The notes under the pieces are model-generated. The model made no database searches. It was not told the DNA's origin and was given only the letters and a program-made list of their open reading frames with translations. Shown here in pieces: positions 10,831 to 18,432 of a stretch of 64,000 bases of DNA (its first letter is position 1; each line of letters starts with the position of its first letter). This stretch comes from Catelliglobosispora koreensis DSM 44566 (GTDB lineage: Bacteria > Actinomycetota > Actinomycetes > Mycobacteriales > Micromonosporaceae). The stretch covers positions 124,001 to 188,000 of the forward strand of contig NZ_KB903292.1 in assembly GCF_000379685.1 (NCBI RefSeq), written 5' to 3'. The position numbers were made by a program, and so were the translations under genes.

Positions 10831-11100
10831 CTACGGCATGGTTGCCGCGGCCGGCTCCGGACGTTGGAAGCGGTTCCATTGGGTGATGGGCAGTCGATCT
10901 GTCCTTTGTTGACGACCGGTTTGGCTAGGGCACAGCGTTTCAGTTAACTCGATCGGGGAATAGGGAACTTTGTTTCCCGCATCCGCCGGCCGCAACGGTA
11001 GCTCGATCACCTTTGACCCCAACGGTTTGCGGTGGGCGAGGGGAGGGTCGCCCGAAAGCGCGACGAACTGAAGAAGACCCTCTTGCGTTTCCAGCGCCAC
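10831..11100 (-). pseudogene. Possible remnant of a RelE/Gp49-type toxin gene
   Basis: An 89-codon frame from GTG 11100 contains LLQFVALSGDPPLAHRKPLG followed by SKVIELPLRPAD. This recalls the core of RelE/HigB (Gp49-like) toxins, where a 'GxPxxxPLG-x-L-x-ELR' stretch is typical. The expected C-terminal strand is not recognisable, no antitoxin gene is next to it, and the tail after about residue 55 looks like non-coding translation. I regard it as decayed or spurious; the similarity is from memory only. Confidence 0.22.
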
Positions 11101-11120
11101 GGCGTATCGTTATGGGCACT

Positions 11121-11160
11121 TGAGGTCCGCGCCATTTCCCCCGTGATGGCGCGGACCTCA
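11121..11160. terminator. Strong hairpin downstream of the MarR gene
   Basis: A perfect 15-bp inverted repeat (11121-11135 with 11146-11160, arm TGAGGTCCGCGCCAT) encloses a 10-base loop. It lies 24 bases after the end of the leftward MarR gene and is the likely end of that transcript. Confidence 0.7.
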
Positions 11161-11183
11161 GTCCTTTGTGGACTTCTGTTGGC

Positions 11184-11630
11184 CTAGAACGGACGCAAAG
11201 TCCTGGTCAGATCGTCTTCGGGTCCGCCTTGGGCGACGATTTCGGTGAGCAGTTTGCGGATGGTGGCGGCTTTGCGCTCCCCAAGCTCCTGCTCAAAGTT
11301 GGCGTGAAAGCGACGCGCCGCTCTGAGGGCCGCGTGGCCACGGACGCTGAGGCTCAACAGTTTTACGCGGGCATCGGCCGGGTCGTGATTCTTTTCCAGG
11401 TAACCGGCCTCTGTCATGTCATCGACAATCTTTGCCATGCCTTGATTCGTTATTTGCAAACGGCCAGCAAGTTGTGCCGTGGTCATGGCTTGCTCGCCCA
11501 GGGCGCGGAACACGTAGCCGAACGTCGGCTTGATCCCTGTGAAGCCCTGCGCCGCAAGGCTCTCGTTGAGCTCGATGACGAATCGCTGATAGGCCAGGCC
11601 GAGCAGGATGCCGAAATCTGGAGTTGACAC
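11184..11630 (-). CDS. MarR-family transcriptional regulator
   Basis: A 148-residue winged-helix regulator. The HTH region is TTAQLAGRLQITNQGMAKIV (about 50-69), followed by the wing YLEKNHDPADARVKLLSLS. The start is GTG 11630; a TTGACA/TCTAAT promoter on this strand places transcription start at about this codon, so the mRNA is probably leaderless. It is divergent from the cupin gene with a palindromic operator between, so it probably represses both. The ligand is unknown. Confidence 0.9.
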   Translation of the reverse strand: MSTPDFGILLGLAYQRFVIELNESLAAQGFTGIKPTFGYVFRALGEQAMTTAQLAGRLQITNQGMAKIVDDMTEAGYLEKNHDPADARVKLLSLSVRGHAALRAARRFHANFEQELGERKAATIRKLLTEIVAQGGPEDDLTRTLRPF

Positions 11631-11636
11631 TAGACG

Positions 11637-11680
11637 ATTAGACGATATACAACTGTGGTTGTCAACCTTGGTTGTATATC
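11637..11680. promoter_or_regulatory. Divergent promoter with MarR operator
   Basis: Perfect 10-bp inverted repeats GATATACAAC (11644-11653) and GTTGTATATC (11671-11680) flank an inner palindrome GGTTGTCAACC (11657-11667). On the minus strand TTGACA (11665-11660) and TCTAAT (11642-11637) are 17 bases apart, a good promoter for the MarR gene, so operator and promoter overlap. The cupin gene on the plus strand starts 12 bases after the right arm. Confidence 0.75.
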
Positions 11681-11692
11681 TCAGGAGGACAG

Positions 11693-12067
11693 ATGCCCCT
11701 CATTCCGGGGACAACCGCACCAACATTCGACATGCCCAACGGGACGTTCACGGGGCTGGCCTCGCCGAGCCGGGGTTCGGCGCAAACCGCGGTGTGGCGG
11801 ATTCACTTGAACCCGCACGCGGCGGGGGCGCCTCACACGTTGACGCACGAGGAGGTCTTCGTCGCGACGAAGGGCGCTGCTCTGGCTGTCATTGGCGGTG
11901 ATGAGCACGTTATCCGTGAGGGGGACGCTCTCGTCGTACCAGCTGATGTTTCTTTTGTTCTGAGTAATCCCAACGGTGAGCCTTTTGAGGCGGTGGCCGT
12001 GTTCCCTGTGGGTGGAAAAGCCGCGCTGCCCGGCGGTGAACCGTTCACTCCACCATGGGCCGAGTAA
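11693..12067 (+). CDS. Small cupin-domain protein
   Basis: A 124-residue single-domain cupin starting at ATG 11693 behind an AGGAGGA ribosome site. It shows the cupin motif 1 region (HTLTHEEVFVATKGAALAVIGG) and motif 2 (GDALVVPADVSFVLSNPNGE). The metal-ligand pattern is only partial, so it could be a sensor or quercetinase-like enzyme. It sits under the MarR operator, so it is probably the regulated target; the function is unknown. Confidence 0.8.
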   Translation: MPLIPGTTAPTFDMPNGTFTGLASPSRGSAQTAVWRIHLNPHAAGAPHTLTHEEVFVATKGAALAVIGGDEHVIREGDALVVPADVSFVLSNPNGEPFEAVAVFPVGGKAALPGGEPFTPPWAE

Positions 12068-12077
12068 TGTCTCCTTC

Positions 12078-12857
12078 GTGAGGCTGAGCAAGATTTCGGT
12101 GTACCCCGTTAAAGGCTGCACCGCCATCGATCGCACCGAGGCGGTGGTGCAGCCGTGGGGACTCGTGGACGACCGGCGCTGGCTGATCACGAACCCCGAC
12201 GGGTTGGCCATCACGCAGCGCGATGTCGCGACGCTGGCACTGTTGCGGGCGGAGCCCGATCTCGATGGCTTGAAGCTGTCGTTCCCGCGCCTGGACCCGC
12301 ATGCCGTGGCTCCCGGCGCCGGGCTCCGGCCGGTGACGATCTGGGGCACAACGGTTCTGGCGACGAACGCCGGGCCCGAAGCCGACGCGTGGATCAGTGA
12401 GGCGCTCGGCCGGCCGTGCCATTTGGTGTGGCTCGACGATCCGACCCGGCGCTCGTGCGCGTTCGCTGACGGGGCACCGTTGCTGCTTGCTAATGAGGCG
12501 TCGCTAACGCGGGTCAATGACTGGATCCTCGAAGGCGACTGCCCCGACGAAGCGCCCCTGCCAATGACTCGCTTCCGGCCCAATGTCGTTATCAGCGGGG
12601 CGAAGGCGTTCGCTGAAGATGAGTGGATCGGCCGGACGATTCAGATCGGTGAAGTGGCGTTTCTGGCCGAAAGCCACTGCGGGCGGTGCATCGTGACGAC
12701 GACGGATCAGGGCACCGGTGATCGCGGCAGGGAACCGTTGCGCACCCTCGCCCGCCATCGCAACGTGGATCAGAAGTTGCGGTTTGGGGTCAACCTCGTG
12801 GCGCGGACGCAAGGCACCCTTCGCGTGGGCGACGACGTCACAGTGCTAGCCACATAA
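12078..12857 (+). CDS. MOSC-domain molybdenum-cofactor protein (YcbX/mARC-like)
   Basis: A 259-residue protein with an N-terminal beta-barrel MOSC_N domain (ISVYPVKGCTAIDRTEAVV) and a C-terminal MOSC domain. The segment HCGRCIVTTTDQGTG, followed by REPLRTLARHR, matches the conserved CxRC block whose Cys binds the molybdenum cofactor in the mARC/YcbX family, which reduces N-hydroxylated compounds. I start at GTG 12078; an upstream in-frame stretch overlaps the cupin and does not look coding. It ends convergently with the GNAT gene, overlapping it by 20 bases. Confidence 0.88.
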   Translation: MRLSKISVYPVKGCTAIDRTEAVVQPWGLVDDRRWLITNPDGLAITQRDVATLALLRAEPDLDGLKLSFPRLDPHAVAPGAGLRPVTIWGTTVLATNAGPEADAWISEALGRPCHLVWLDDPTRRSCAFADGAPLLLANEASLTRVNDWILEGDCPDEAPLPMTRFRPNVVISGAKAFAEDEWIGRTIQIGEVAFLAESHCGRCIVTTTDQGTGDRGREPLRTLARHRNVDQKLRFGVNLVARTQGTLRVGDDVTVLAT

Positions 12858-13347
12858 GGATTTCGTCGCGGTCATCGCCTGGGGCGACCCTGAGCGTCCC
12901 AGGCAGGCGGCCGACTTCTTTGTAGCCCAGCTGGGAGTAGAACTTCTCGATGTTGTGTCCACTTCGGACAGTCAGGTAGAGACCTTCGAGACCGAGAGAC
13001 TTGGCGACCCTTTCGCCCTCGCGCATGATGGCGGCGCCATAGCCGCTGCCCTGCGAACCGGGGCGAACCATCACCCGTTTGACGGTGCGCCAGTGCTCGG
13101 ACAGATAGAACCGGCGGCTGACCAAGAAGAGCATGGCGGCCAGCCCGTCATCGTCAAACCCCAGCACGAGATGATCGTGGCCGGCCTCGAAGTCGTCGAA
13201 TGCCGCATTCGCCGTGACGGCCACCTGTTCCTGGGTCACCGGTGGCACGAAACCGACCGCACCGCCGGCATTGGACACGTCGGTCCACATGGCGATGATC
13301 TCCTGGCGGAGCGCGGGCGTCAGTGGCGGGTCAAGTTCAAAGCGCAC
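12838..13347 (-). CDS. GNAT-family N-acetyltransferase
   Basis: A 169-residue acetyltransferase. The acetyl-CoA-binding motif A is visible as VMVRPGSQGSGYGAAIM (R/Q-x-x-G-x-G/A pattern) at about residues 91-107, followed by LGLEGLYLTVRSGHNIEKFY and LGYKEVGRLPG, typical of GNAT enzymes acting on small molecules. The substrate is unknown. It overlaps the MOSC gene tail to tail. Confidence 0.85.
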   Translation of the reverse strand: MRFELDPPLTPALRQEIIAMWTDVSNAGGAVGFVPPVTQEQVAVTANAAFDDFEAGHDHLVLGFDDDGLAAMLFLVSRRFYLSEHWRTVKRVMVRPGSQGSGYGAAIMREGERVAKSLGLEGLYLTVRSGHNIEKFYSQLGYKEVGRLPGTLRVAPGDDRDEILMWLAL

Positions 13348-13355
13348 CTTTGCAG

Positions 13356-15278
13356 TTATAGTTCGGATTCCGCGTGCGCGGCAAGCTGATCGCTCGATAG
13401 CTGGCGTGCTGTGGCGCCGGTCACCGCGAGCCAGCCCATGTGCAGTCCGCCGTCCATGCCGACCGTGGCCGACCAGCGCGTCGCCGTGGGATGGGTCGCG
13501 AACACGGCGACGCCCACCCGGCGCAACCCGGCGAGCTGCTCGTCGAGCGCGCGCAAGGCACTGGTGTATTCACCCCACGGGTCGGCGACGAACAGCAGAT
13601 GGGTCAGCCAGCTCGCCTCGGTCATGTTGTTGATCCGGGCCAGGAGTGTGTCGTGGATGTGCGACTCGGCCAGGATCGCCGCGTTGGCGGCGGCCCGCTT
13701 TCCGATGCGGTTCAAGGCGTCTGGGATCGAAACGGCGGCACGCATCCGCGCCGGGTTCAGGGCGAGCAGCGAGCGGGTGTCGAGGCTGTTGAATCCGGCG
13801 ATGAGCACGGAGGCGCCATCTGCCCACGGCGCGGTCGCGGCTTCAGCGGCCAGGCTGCGCAGCAAATCGTCCCCGCCATGCGGATCGCCCGTGATGCTCA
13901 GCAGTCCCGTGCGCTCACCGTCAACGAGAAGCTCACCGCCCTGTGGCCACGTGGCGAACGTGAGCAGACCGGGCAGCGGCGAGGGCGCCCAGCTGGCTTC
14001 CGGCAACTTGACCGTTGAGGGCAGCGACCATGTGTTGTGCCAGCGCTCCTCGAACGGCTCCGGTGGGTGTGGACACTCGGCGGTCAGGATGATCGCCAGG
14101 TCGCCGCCGTTTTGCCAAGCGGCCGCGATATCGGGCATGTCCTGGGCGGGACGCCCGCGCATGCCGAGGGCGAGCCGGCGCATCGCCGCGTCGAGCCGGT
14201 CTGCCGCACGGTGTTTGGCGACCGCCCGGTCCGCGGCCAGCATCTGCGCTGGGGGCAGGAAGATTCCGGCCGGGCGGCGACGGCGTACCTTCGGCTGCCG
14301 GCGTTGCCTGACCTGCTGGCGGTGCACGATGACGTGAGCGGCGAGCACGCTGGCCGCCGCGAGTCCGGCTCCGGCGGCGAGGCCTTTGGACGCGCCGTTG
14401 TCGTCTTTGGACTCGTCCTGCTTTGGCGCTTGCTGTTGTTGCTGAGGCGCTTGGGAGGCAGGCGTTTGAGCCGCTGACGTCGGGCTGGGTGGCAGCGTTG
14501 GCCGCACCGATGGGGAGGGAACGACCGGCGGCGTAGGGGCCGGCTGGGTCGGAGCGGGCTGCGTGGGAGCGGGTTGCGTTGGCTGAGCCGGGGCGGCCGG
14601 CGTGATGACCTGGCCGGTCGCGTGGCTCATGACACCACGATCGCTGGCGTTGGACGGCAGCACGAGACGCCATCCGGGCTGAATGTGGTTCGGGTTGCGG
14701 ATGAGCTTGGGGTTGAGCGCGGCGATGTCGCGATAGGACTCGAAGTCACCGGTGAACCGCTGCGAAATCCGGCCCAGGTAATCGCCCTTGGCCACGACGT
14801 AAACCTGTTCTGCCGCAGCCTGTTGCGAGAACGTTTGGGGCGCCAGGGCCTGCGGTGCCGCCTGCATCGCCACGACGGCCGGCTGGCGCGCGGGGACAGG
14901 AGCGACCTTCGCGCTCGCCAGACTGGATCCGGCGAAGATGGCGATCATCGCGCCAACGAGTGCTGCAGCGATCCGCTGCTGTGCCTTGAGCCCCGGGATG
15001 CGCCTAGCCCGGCGCCCTTTGAGGGCGAAAGGGATTTCAATCAGCACACTTATCGTGAACGTCGCCCAGGCGAGCCAGCCGGCGATGGCGAGAATTCTCA
15101 TGAACAGGGTGCCGTTGTCTTGGGACGTCAAAGCCTCGATGATTTGGTCCACCGACGGGACGCGCTTGGGCAGGGGATTGCCGGCCACGCGGTAAAGCAG
15201 CACCGGAGCGCCACCGATGATGCCGGACGTGATGGCAAGCGCGAAGACGCCCGTGATGAAGCGCCGTAACCAGTTCAT
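13356..15278 (-). CDS. LysM-domain membrane protein of the Tad locus
   Basis: A 640-residue protein starting at ATG 15278 behind a GGGGGAGG site. It has three hydrophobic segments in the first 130 residues, then a LysM domain (YVVAKGDYLGRISQRF to the Pro-Gly-Trp-Arg-Leu end), a Pro/Thr-rich linker with repeated QPAPT units, a Gln-rich stretch and another hydrophobic helix near AAGAGLAAASVLAAHVI. The long C-terminal domain is unrecognised. Similar LysM proteins accompany actinobacterial Tad genes; here it is the last gene of the operon, so a role in holding the pilus machine to peptidoglycan is likely but inferred. Confidence 0.8.
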   Translation of the reverse strand: MNWLRRFITGVFALAITSGIIGGAPVLLYRVAGNPLPKRVPSVDQIIEALTSQDNGTLFMRILAIAGWLAWATFTISVLIEIPFALKGRRARRIPGLKAQQRIAAALVGAMIAIFAGSSLASAKVAPVPARQPAVVAMQAAPQALAPQTFSQQAAAEQVYVVAKGDYLGRISQRFTGDFESYRDIAALNPKLIRNPNHIQPGWRLVLPSNASDRGVMSHATGQVITPAAPAQPTQPAPTQPAPTQPAPTPPVVPSPSVRPTLPPSPTSAAQTPASQAPQQQQQAPKQDESKDDNGASKGLAAGAGLAAASVLAAHVIVHRQQVRQRRQPKVRRRRPAGIFLPPAQMLAADRAVAKHRAADRLDAAMRRLALGMRGRPAQDMPDIAAAWQNGGDLAIILTAECPHPPEPFEERWHNTWSLPSTVKLPEASWAPSPLPGLLTFATWPQGGELLVDGERTGLLSITGDPHGGDDLLRSLAAEAATAPWADGASVLIAGFNSLDTRSLLALNPARMRAAVSIPDALNRIGKRAAANAAILAESHIHDTLLARINNMTEASWLTHLLFVADPWGEYTSALRALDEQLAGLRRVGVAVFATHPTATRWSATVGMDGGLHMGWLAVTGATARQLSSDQLAAHAESEL

Positions 15279-15291
15279 GCCTCCCCCTTCC

Positions 15292-15699
15292 TCAGCCAAT
15301 GAGCAGAGTTGCCGTGGCGTAGCCGGTCGCTTCCCACGTCGCTTTCCCGACCCCGGTCGGATTGGCATACGTGATCGTGGCCTTGACGCGCAGCTGTGTC
15401 CCACCCGGCAGCACCGTTACCTCGCCCGTCGCCCCCGCGTCGGTGAGATAGGCAAGGGCCGCCGCTGTCGCGGTGCCGGGGTCGATAACCTTGTCCCCGC
15501 CTGGAATAGCTTTCGTTGGATCGATGGCCTGCCCAGCCGCGCGGGCCGCCTCGGCGGCCACGTTGTCAGCGCGCTGGAAGGCCCGTAGCTGGCCACCGCC
15601 CACGATCACCAAGCCCAGCAAAGTGATCCAGGCCATGGCGATGATCGCGAAGAACACGGCGACCTTGCCGCCGTCGTCTTTCTCGCGTCTGAGGCTCAT
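15292..15699 (-). CDS. TadG-like pilus-assembly/pseudopilin protein
   Basis: A 135-residue protein with a short charged N terminus, then DGGKVAVFFAIIAMAWITLL, a single membrane helix of the type found in TadE/TadG proteins, and an exported beta-rich domain. The Glu typical of position +5 after the Gly is replaced, as in TadG-like members. It overlaps the upstream TadE gene by four bases (ATGA), so it is co-translated. It is probably a minor component of the Tad pilus. Confidence 0.75.
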   Translation of the reverse strand: MSLRREKDDGGKVAVFFAIIAMAWITLLGLVIVGGGQLRAFQRADNVAAEAARAAGQAIDPTKAIPGGDKVIDPGTATAAALAYLTDAGATGEVTVLPGGTQLRVKATITYANPTGVGKATWEATGYATATLLIG

Positions 15700-16118
15700 G
15701 ACCGGCTCCGGTAACGGTCGATGGGGCTGGTGAATTCCGATACCAGCGTCAGGGTTCCGGGCATGCCGGGCAAGGCGACGTCACCGAGGTTGGCCACGCA
15801 CGTGACCCGTGCCGTGACCGTCGCCGAAGCGCCGATCGGTGCGCTGAACTCGCTGGTGTCGATGGCGACCGTGAGTGTGAGGCACTCGATCCCTTGCGAC
15901 TTAAGGGCTTCCCGTGCCGCGGCGTCGCCTTCGGTCGCGGCCGCGCTCGCTGTGCGGGTCAAACTCGCCGTGCGGGCCGCGCTGAAGGCCGCCGCGTCGG
16001 CGACTTGCCGCGCGATCACGACTCGGCCAGCGATCACGACCACCACGAAGATGGCGATCACGGCTGGGGCGAGGATCGCCAGCTCCAGTGCGGCTGAACC
16101 GCGGTCGCGGCGCTTCAC
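15696..16118 (-). CDS. TadE-like pseudopilin
   Basis: A 140-residue protein with the prepilin-like motif DRGSAALELAILAPAVIAIF: Gly at the putative cleavage site and Glu at +5, followed by a hydrophobic helix. The rest is predicted extracytoplasmic, with two Cys (IECLTL and ARVTCVAN). I start at GTG 16118, because it overlaps the upstream stop as GTGA; an upstream in-frame start would overlap the previous gene by 57 bases. Probably processed by the prepilin peptidase at 23.0 kb. Confidence 0.85.
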   Translation of the reverse strand: MKRRDRGSAALELAILAPAVIAIFVVVVIAGRVVIARQVADAAAFSAARTASLTRTASAAATEGDAAAREALKSQGIECLTLTVAIDTSEFSAPIGASATVTARVTCVANLGDVALPGMPGTLTLVSEFTSPIDRYRSRS

Positions 16119-16510
16119 GGCACCCACCTTTCGACCGGGCCGGTAGCGCGCTGGCGCACGTGGTAGGTCCAAAAGGGAATGATCGAGGGAGCGTCACCGG
16201 TCACCGTGATAGTCACCTCGGTGCCGCTCGCGTTGACGGTCTGGCTCACGGTGTGATTACGCAGCCCACCACCGCGTACCTGAACGAGGAAGTTGTTCGC
16301 CCGGTCGATGCCCGCGTTGGGGCTCGCGTTGTAGGAGCGGGCGGAATTCGCTCCTTGGGTCGCCGCCGCCAGCGCGGTCGACCGGGCGTAAAAGACGAAG
16401 GCCGCCTGGGCGACCATGAAGGTCATCACGAGCAGGGGGATAGCAAGGATCGCGAGCTCGACCGGACCGCTTCCGCGATCCGGCCTAGCCTTCGATCCCC
16501 GACGCGTCAT
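16115..16510 (-). CDS. TadE-like pseudopilin
   Basis: A 131-residue TadE family protein. The N terminus reads DRGSGPVELAILAIPLLVMTF, again Gly then Glu at +5 and a hydrophobic helix, and the remainder is a small extracytoplasmic domain with NASGTEVTITVTGDAP. Start and stop both overlap neighbours by four bases. The repeat of this motif in successive genes shows that they are paralogous minor pilins. Confidence 0.87.
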   Translation of the reverse strand: MTRRGSKARPDRGSGPVELAILAIPLLVMTFMVAQAAFVFYARSTALAAATQGANSARSYNASPNAGIDRANNFLVQVRGGGLRNHTVSQTVNASGTEVTITVTGDAPSIIPFWTYHVRQRATGPVERWVP

Positions 16511-16680
16511 GGTGATGGTTCCGGCACAGTGTCGAGCCAGTTGTCGGCCGTTTCGCTGAGCGTGTAGGCGATCGCCGCCGCGAGGATCGCGATGATGCTC
16601 ACGATGATGATGTAGGGGACGGGTCCCTCACCACGGTCGCGCTTCAGAAGCTGAAGGCGCGTATACAGTTTCAATAACAT
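16507..16680 (-). CDS. Small Flp-like pilin candidate
   Basis: A 57-residue protein from ATG 16680, with GAGGAG six bases upstream. It has a basic N terminus, the motif RDRGEGPVPYIIIVSIIAIL and a short acidic tail, which is the size and layout of Flp major pilins. After the candidate cleavage Gly, Tyr is kept at +6 but Pro replaces the usual Glu at +5. It lies between TadC and the TadE genes, where the pilin gene is expected, so it is probably the major pilin in variant form. Confidence 0.75.
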   Translation of the reverse strand: MLLKLYTRLQLLKRDRGEGPVPYIIIVSIIAILAAAIAYTLSETADNWLDTVPEPSP

Positions 16681-16690
16681 GCATACTCCT

Positions 16691-17554
16691 CTATCGAACC
16701 GAGAAAACACTAATAACTAGCGGGTACCCAATGAGCACCAATATGATCATGATGAGCAGCGTGGACGGGATGTCCAATTTGGAGGTCCTGGTTTTGGCCG
16801 CCTCCAACGTCTTCACCCGCAACTGATCGCGCAGTGAAGAAGCCTGTGCCCGCAGTGTTGAGTAGACCTGGGCTCCGTCGGCACCAGCGCTGCGCATGAT
16901 GTCGGCAAACGAGGCCAGTTCCACGACATCGATGGCGGCCGCCATCGACTTGAGCTCGTCCCACGGTGGCCGCATCTGCAGCTGTGCGGTCAGCAAGGCC
17001 GAGCGCAGGCGCTGATAGGGCCAGCCGGTGCAGATCGCGGCGGACCGTTCCATGGCCTCGACCGCCCCGTGGCCGGACCGCACCTGATGTGCTGTCAGCG
17101 CTGTGTAAACCGCGAGCGCCTGAACGAACTCACGGCGCGCGGCTTTGGCGTTGGACCGCATGCTGTGGTGCGCGTGGTAACCGAGCAAGGCGGCCAGTGC
17201 CACGCTCACAGCGACCGGAATCGTGAACGGCAGCTGGATGCCGAGGATCAGCGCACATAACGCGAGCACCAGGGGCAGCACGAACCCACTCGCGGCGGCC
17301 ACCGCGATCGTCATCGTGTGCCGCTCGGGGGTCCGCGCGAGAATCGCCAGATCGGTTGCGGGCCAACGGCTCGGGGCGGGCAGCCGTTCCGCCGTGACGC
17401 TGGCCGCCGTCGGAGCCGCGTTGGGGTGCAGCCGCTTGAGGGCTGGGCCCAGGGCGGGCGTGGCTGGTACGAACTGAATGGCTAGCAGGAAGAGCCCGAA
17501 GCCCGCGACGGCACCGCCCACAATGGACAGGGCGAGCCAATAGTCGAAAATCAT
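16691..17554 (-). CDS. tadC: TadC-like type II secretion F-family membrane protein
   Basis: A 287-residue inner-membrane platform protein of the GspF/TadC family. There are three or four hydrophobic helices (near the N terminus, around 95-130, and near the C terminus) and a cytoplasmic T2SSF domain with VQALAVYTALTAHQVRSGHG and the E-L-A-S-F-A-D-I-M-R-S-A-G-A-D-G segment. It overlaps TadB by four bases. With TadB it should form the membrane base on which the TadA ATPase works. Confidence 0.87.
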   Translation of the reverse strand: MIFDYWLALSIVGGAVAGFGLFLLAIQFVPATPALGPALKRLHPNAAPTAASVTAERLPAPSRWPATDLAILARTPERHTMTIAVAAASGFVLPLVLALCALILGIQLPFTIPVAVSVALAALLGYHAHHSMRSNAKAARREFVQALAVYTALTAHQVRSGHGAVEAMERSAAICTGWPYQRLRSALLTAQLQMRPPWDELKSMAAAIDVVELASFADIMRSAGADGAQVYSTLRAQASSLRDQLRVKTLEAAKTRTSKLDIPSTLLIMIILVLIGYPLVISVFSVR

Positions 17555-18432
17555 CGCTCTCCCTCCGCATGCAGGAGCCGGGGAAGCCGCTCAGGCAGCG
17601 AGAGCGCCCGGATCCACAGCATCAGCCCGATGTAGACGCCCGCCAGCGCGACCAGGATGAGCTGTCCCATGACGGTCCGGTAAGGCGCTGAATAGTTGGA
17701 GCTGATCGCCCCGAAGGCGATGACCGCGATCGTCGCCCCGGTGAGGAAACGGACCGTGTAGCGGGCGTTGGCGCGCTCGCTGTCCGCTGTCGCGCGTGTG
17801 GAAATCTCTTCCGACAGCGAATGAGCGATGTCGGAAAGCGCGTGGTAGAGCCCGTCACCGGCGTCTGACAGTTGCAAAATCAGCGGTGCGACCACTTGAT
17901 CGGCGCTGTAGTCGTTGAGGTCTTCGGCGAAGGCCAGCAACGCCTCCACCGGGTCGACGCCCGCCTGCATGCGCGCCGCGAGCGTGCGCACCTCATATTC
18001 GATGAGCGGCGGCGCGGTGCGGGCGGTGGCCACGATCGCGGCCTGCAAACCGATGCCGTTACGCACATAGTCACTGATCCGCCGGGTCCACGCTTCGAGC
18101 GCGGCCAGCCGGGCGATGGCTTTCTTCTCCGCTGATGCCGCCGAGAACAGCCACGGCAGCCCAGGAATCGCGACCCCGACGACGAGCCCGCCGATCGGCC
18201 AGCCGGTGAACAGCCACGTCGCCGCACCAGCGACGATCGCGACGATGAGCAAAATCTGGTGCAGCCGGCGTTGCCGGGCGGTGCGGCCGCCACCGGTCCA
18301 GAACTGTTTGAGCTGACGCTGAAACGGCGACGTCGGCCCGATGGGGCGGCGCGTGCCGGCGAGGAAACTGATCGCCAGCACGATGCCCGCACCGAGCAAA
18401 ATGAACGACAACGCCGCGAGTAGCTGAATCAT
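17551..18432 (-). CDS. tadB: TadB-like type II secretion F-family membrane protein
   Basis: A 293-residue TadB-type platform protein. Hydrophobic helices lie near the N terminus, around 75-105 and at the C terminus; the T2SSF domain includes RISDYVRNGIGLQAAIVATA and LQLSDAGDGLYHALSDIAHS. I start at ATG 18432, which overlaps the TadA stop by four bases, rather than the upstream in-frame start that would run 40 bases into tadA. Confidence 0.88.
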   Translation of the reverse strand: MIQLLAALSFILLGAGIVLAISFLAGTRRPIGPTSPFQRQLKQFWTGGGRTARQRRLHQILLIVAIVAGAATWLFTGWPIGGLVVGVAIPGLPWLFSAASAEKKAIARLAALEAWTRRISDYVRNGIGLQAAIVATARTAPPLIEYEVRTLAARMQAGVDPVEALLAFAEDLNDYSADQVVAPLILQLSDAGDGLYHALSDIAHSLSEEISTRATADSERANARYTVRFLTGATIAVIAFGAISSNYSAPYRTVMGQLILVALAGVYIGLMLWIRALSLPERLPRLLHAEGER

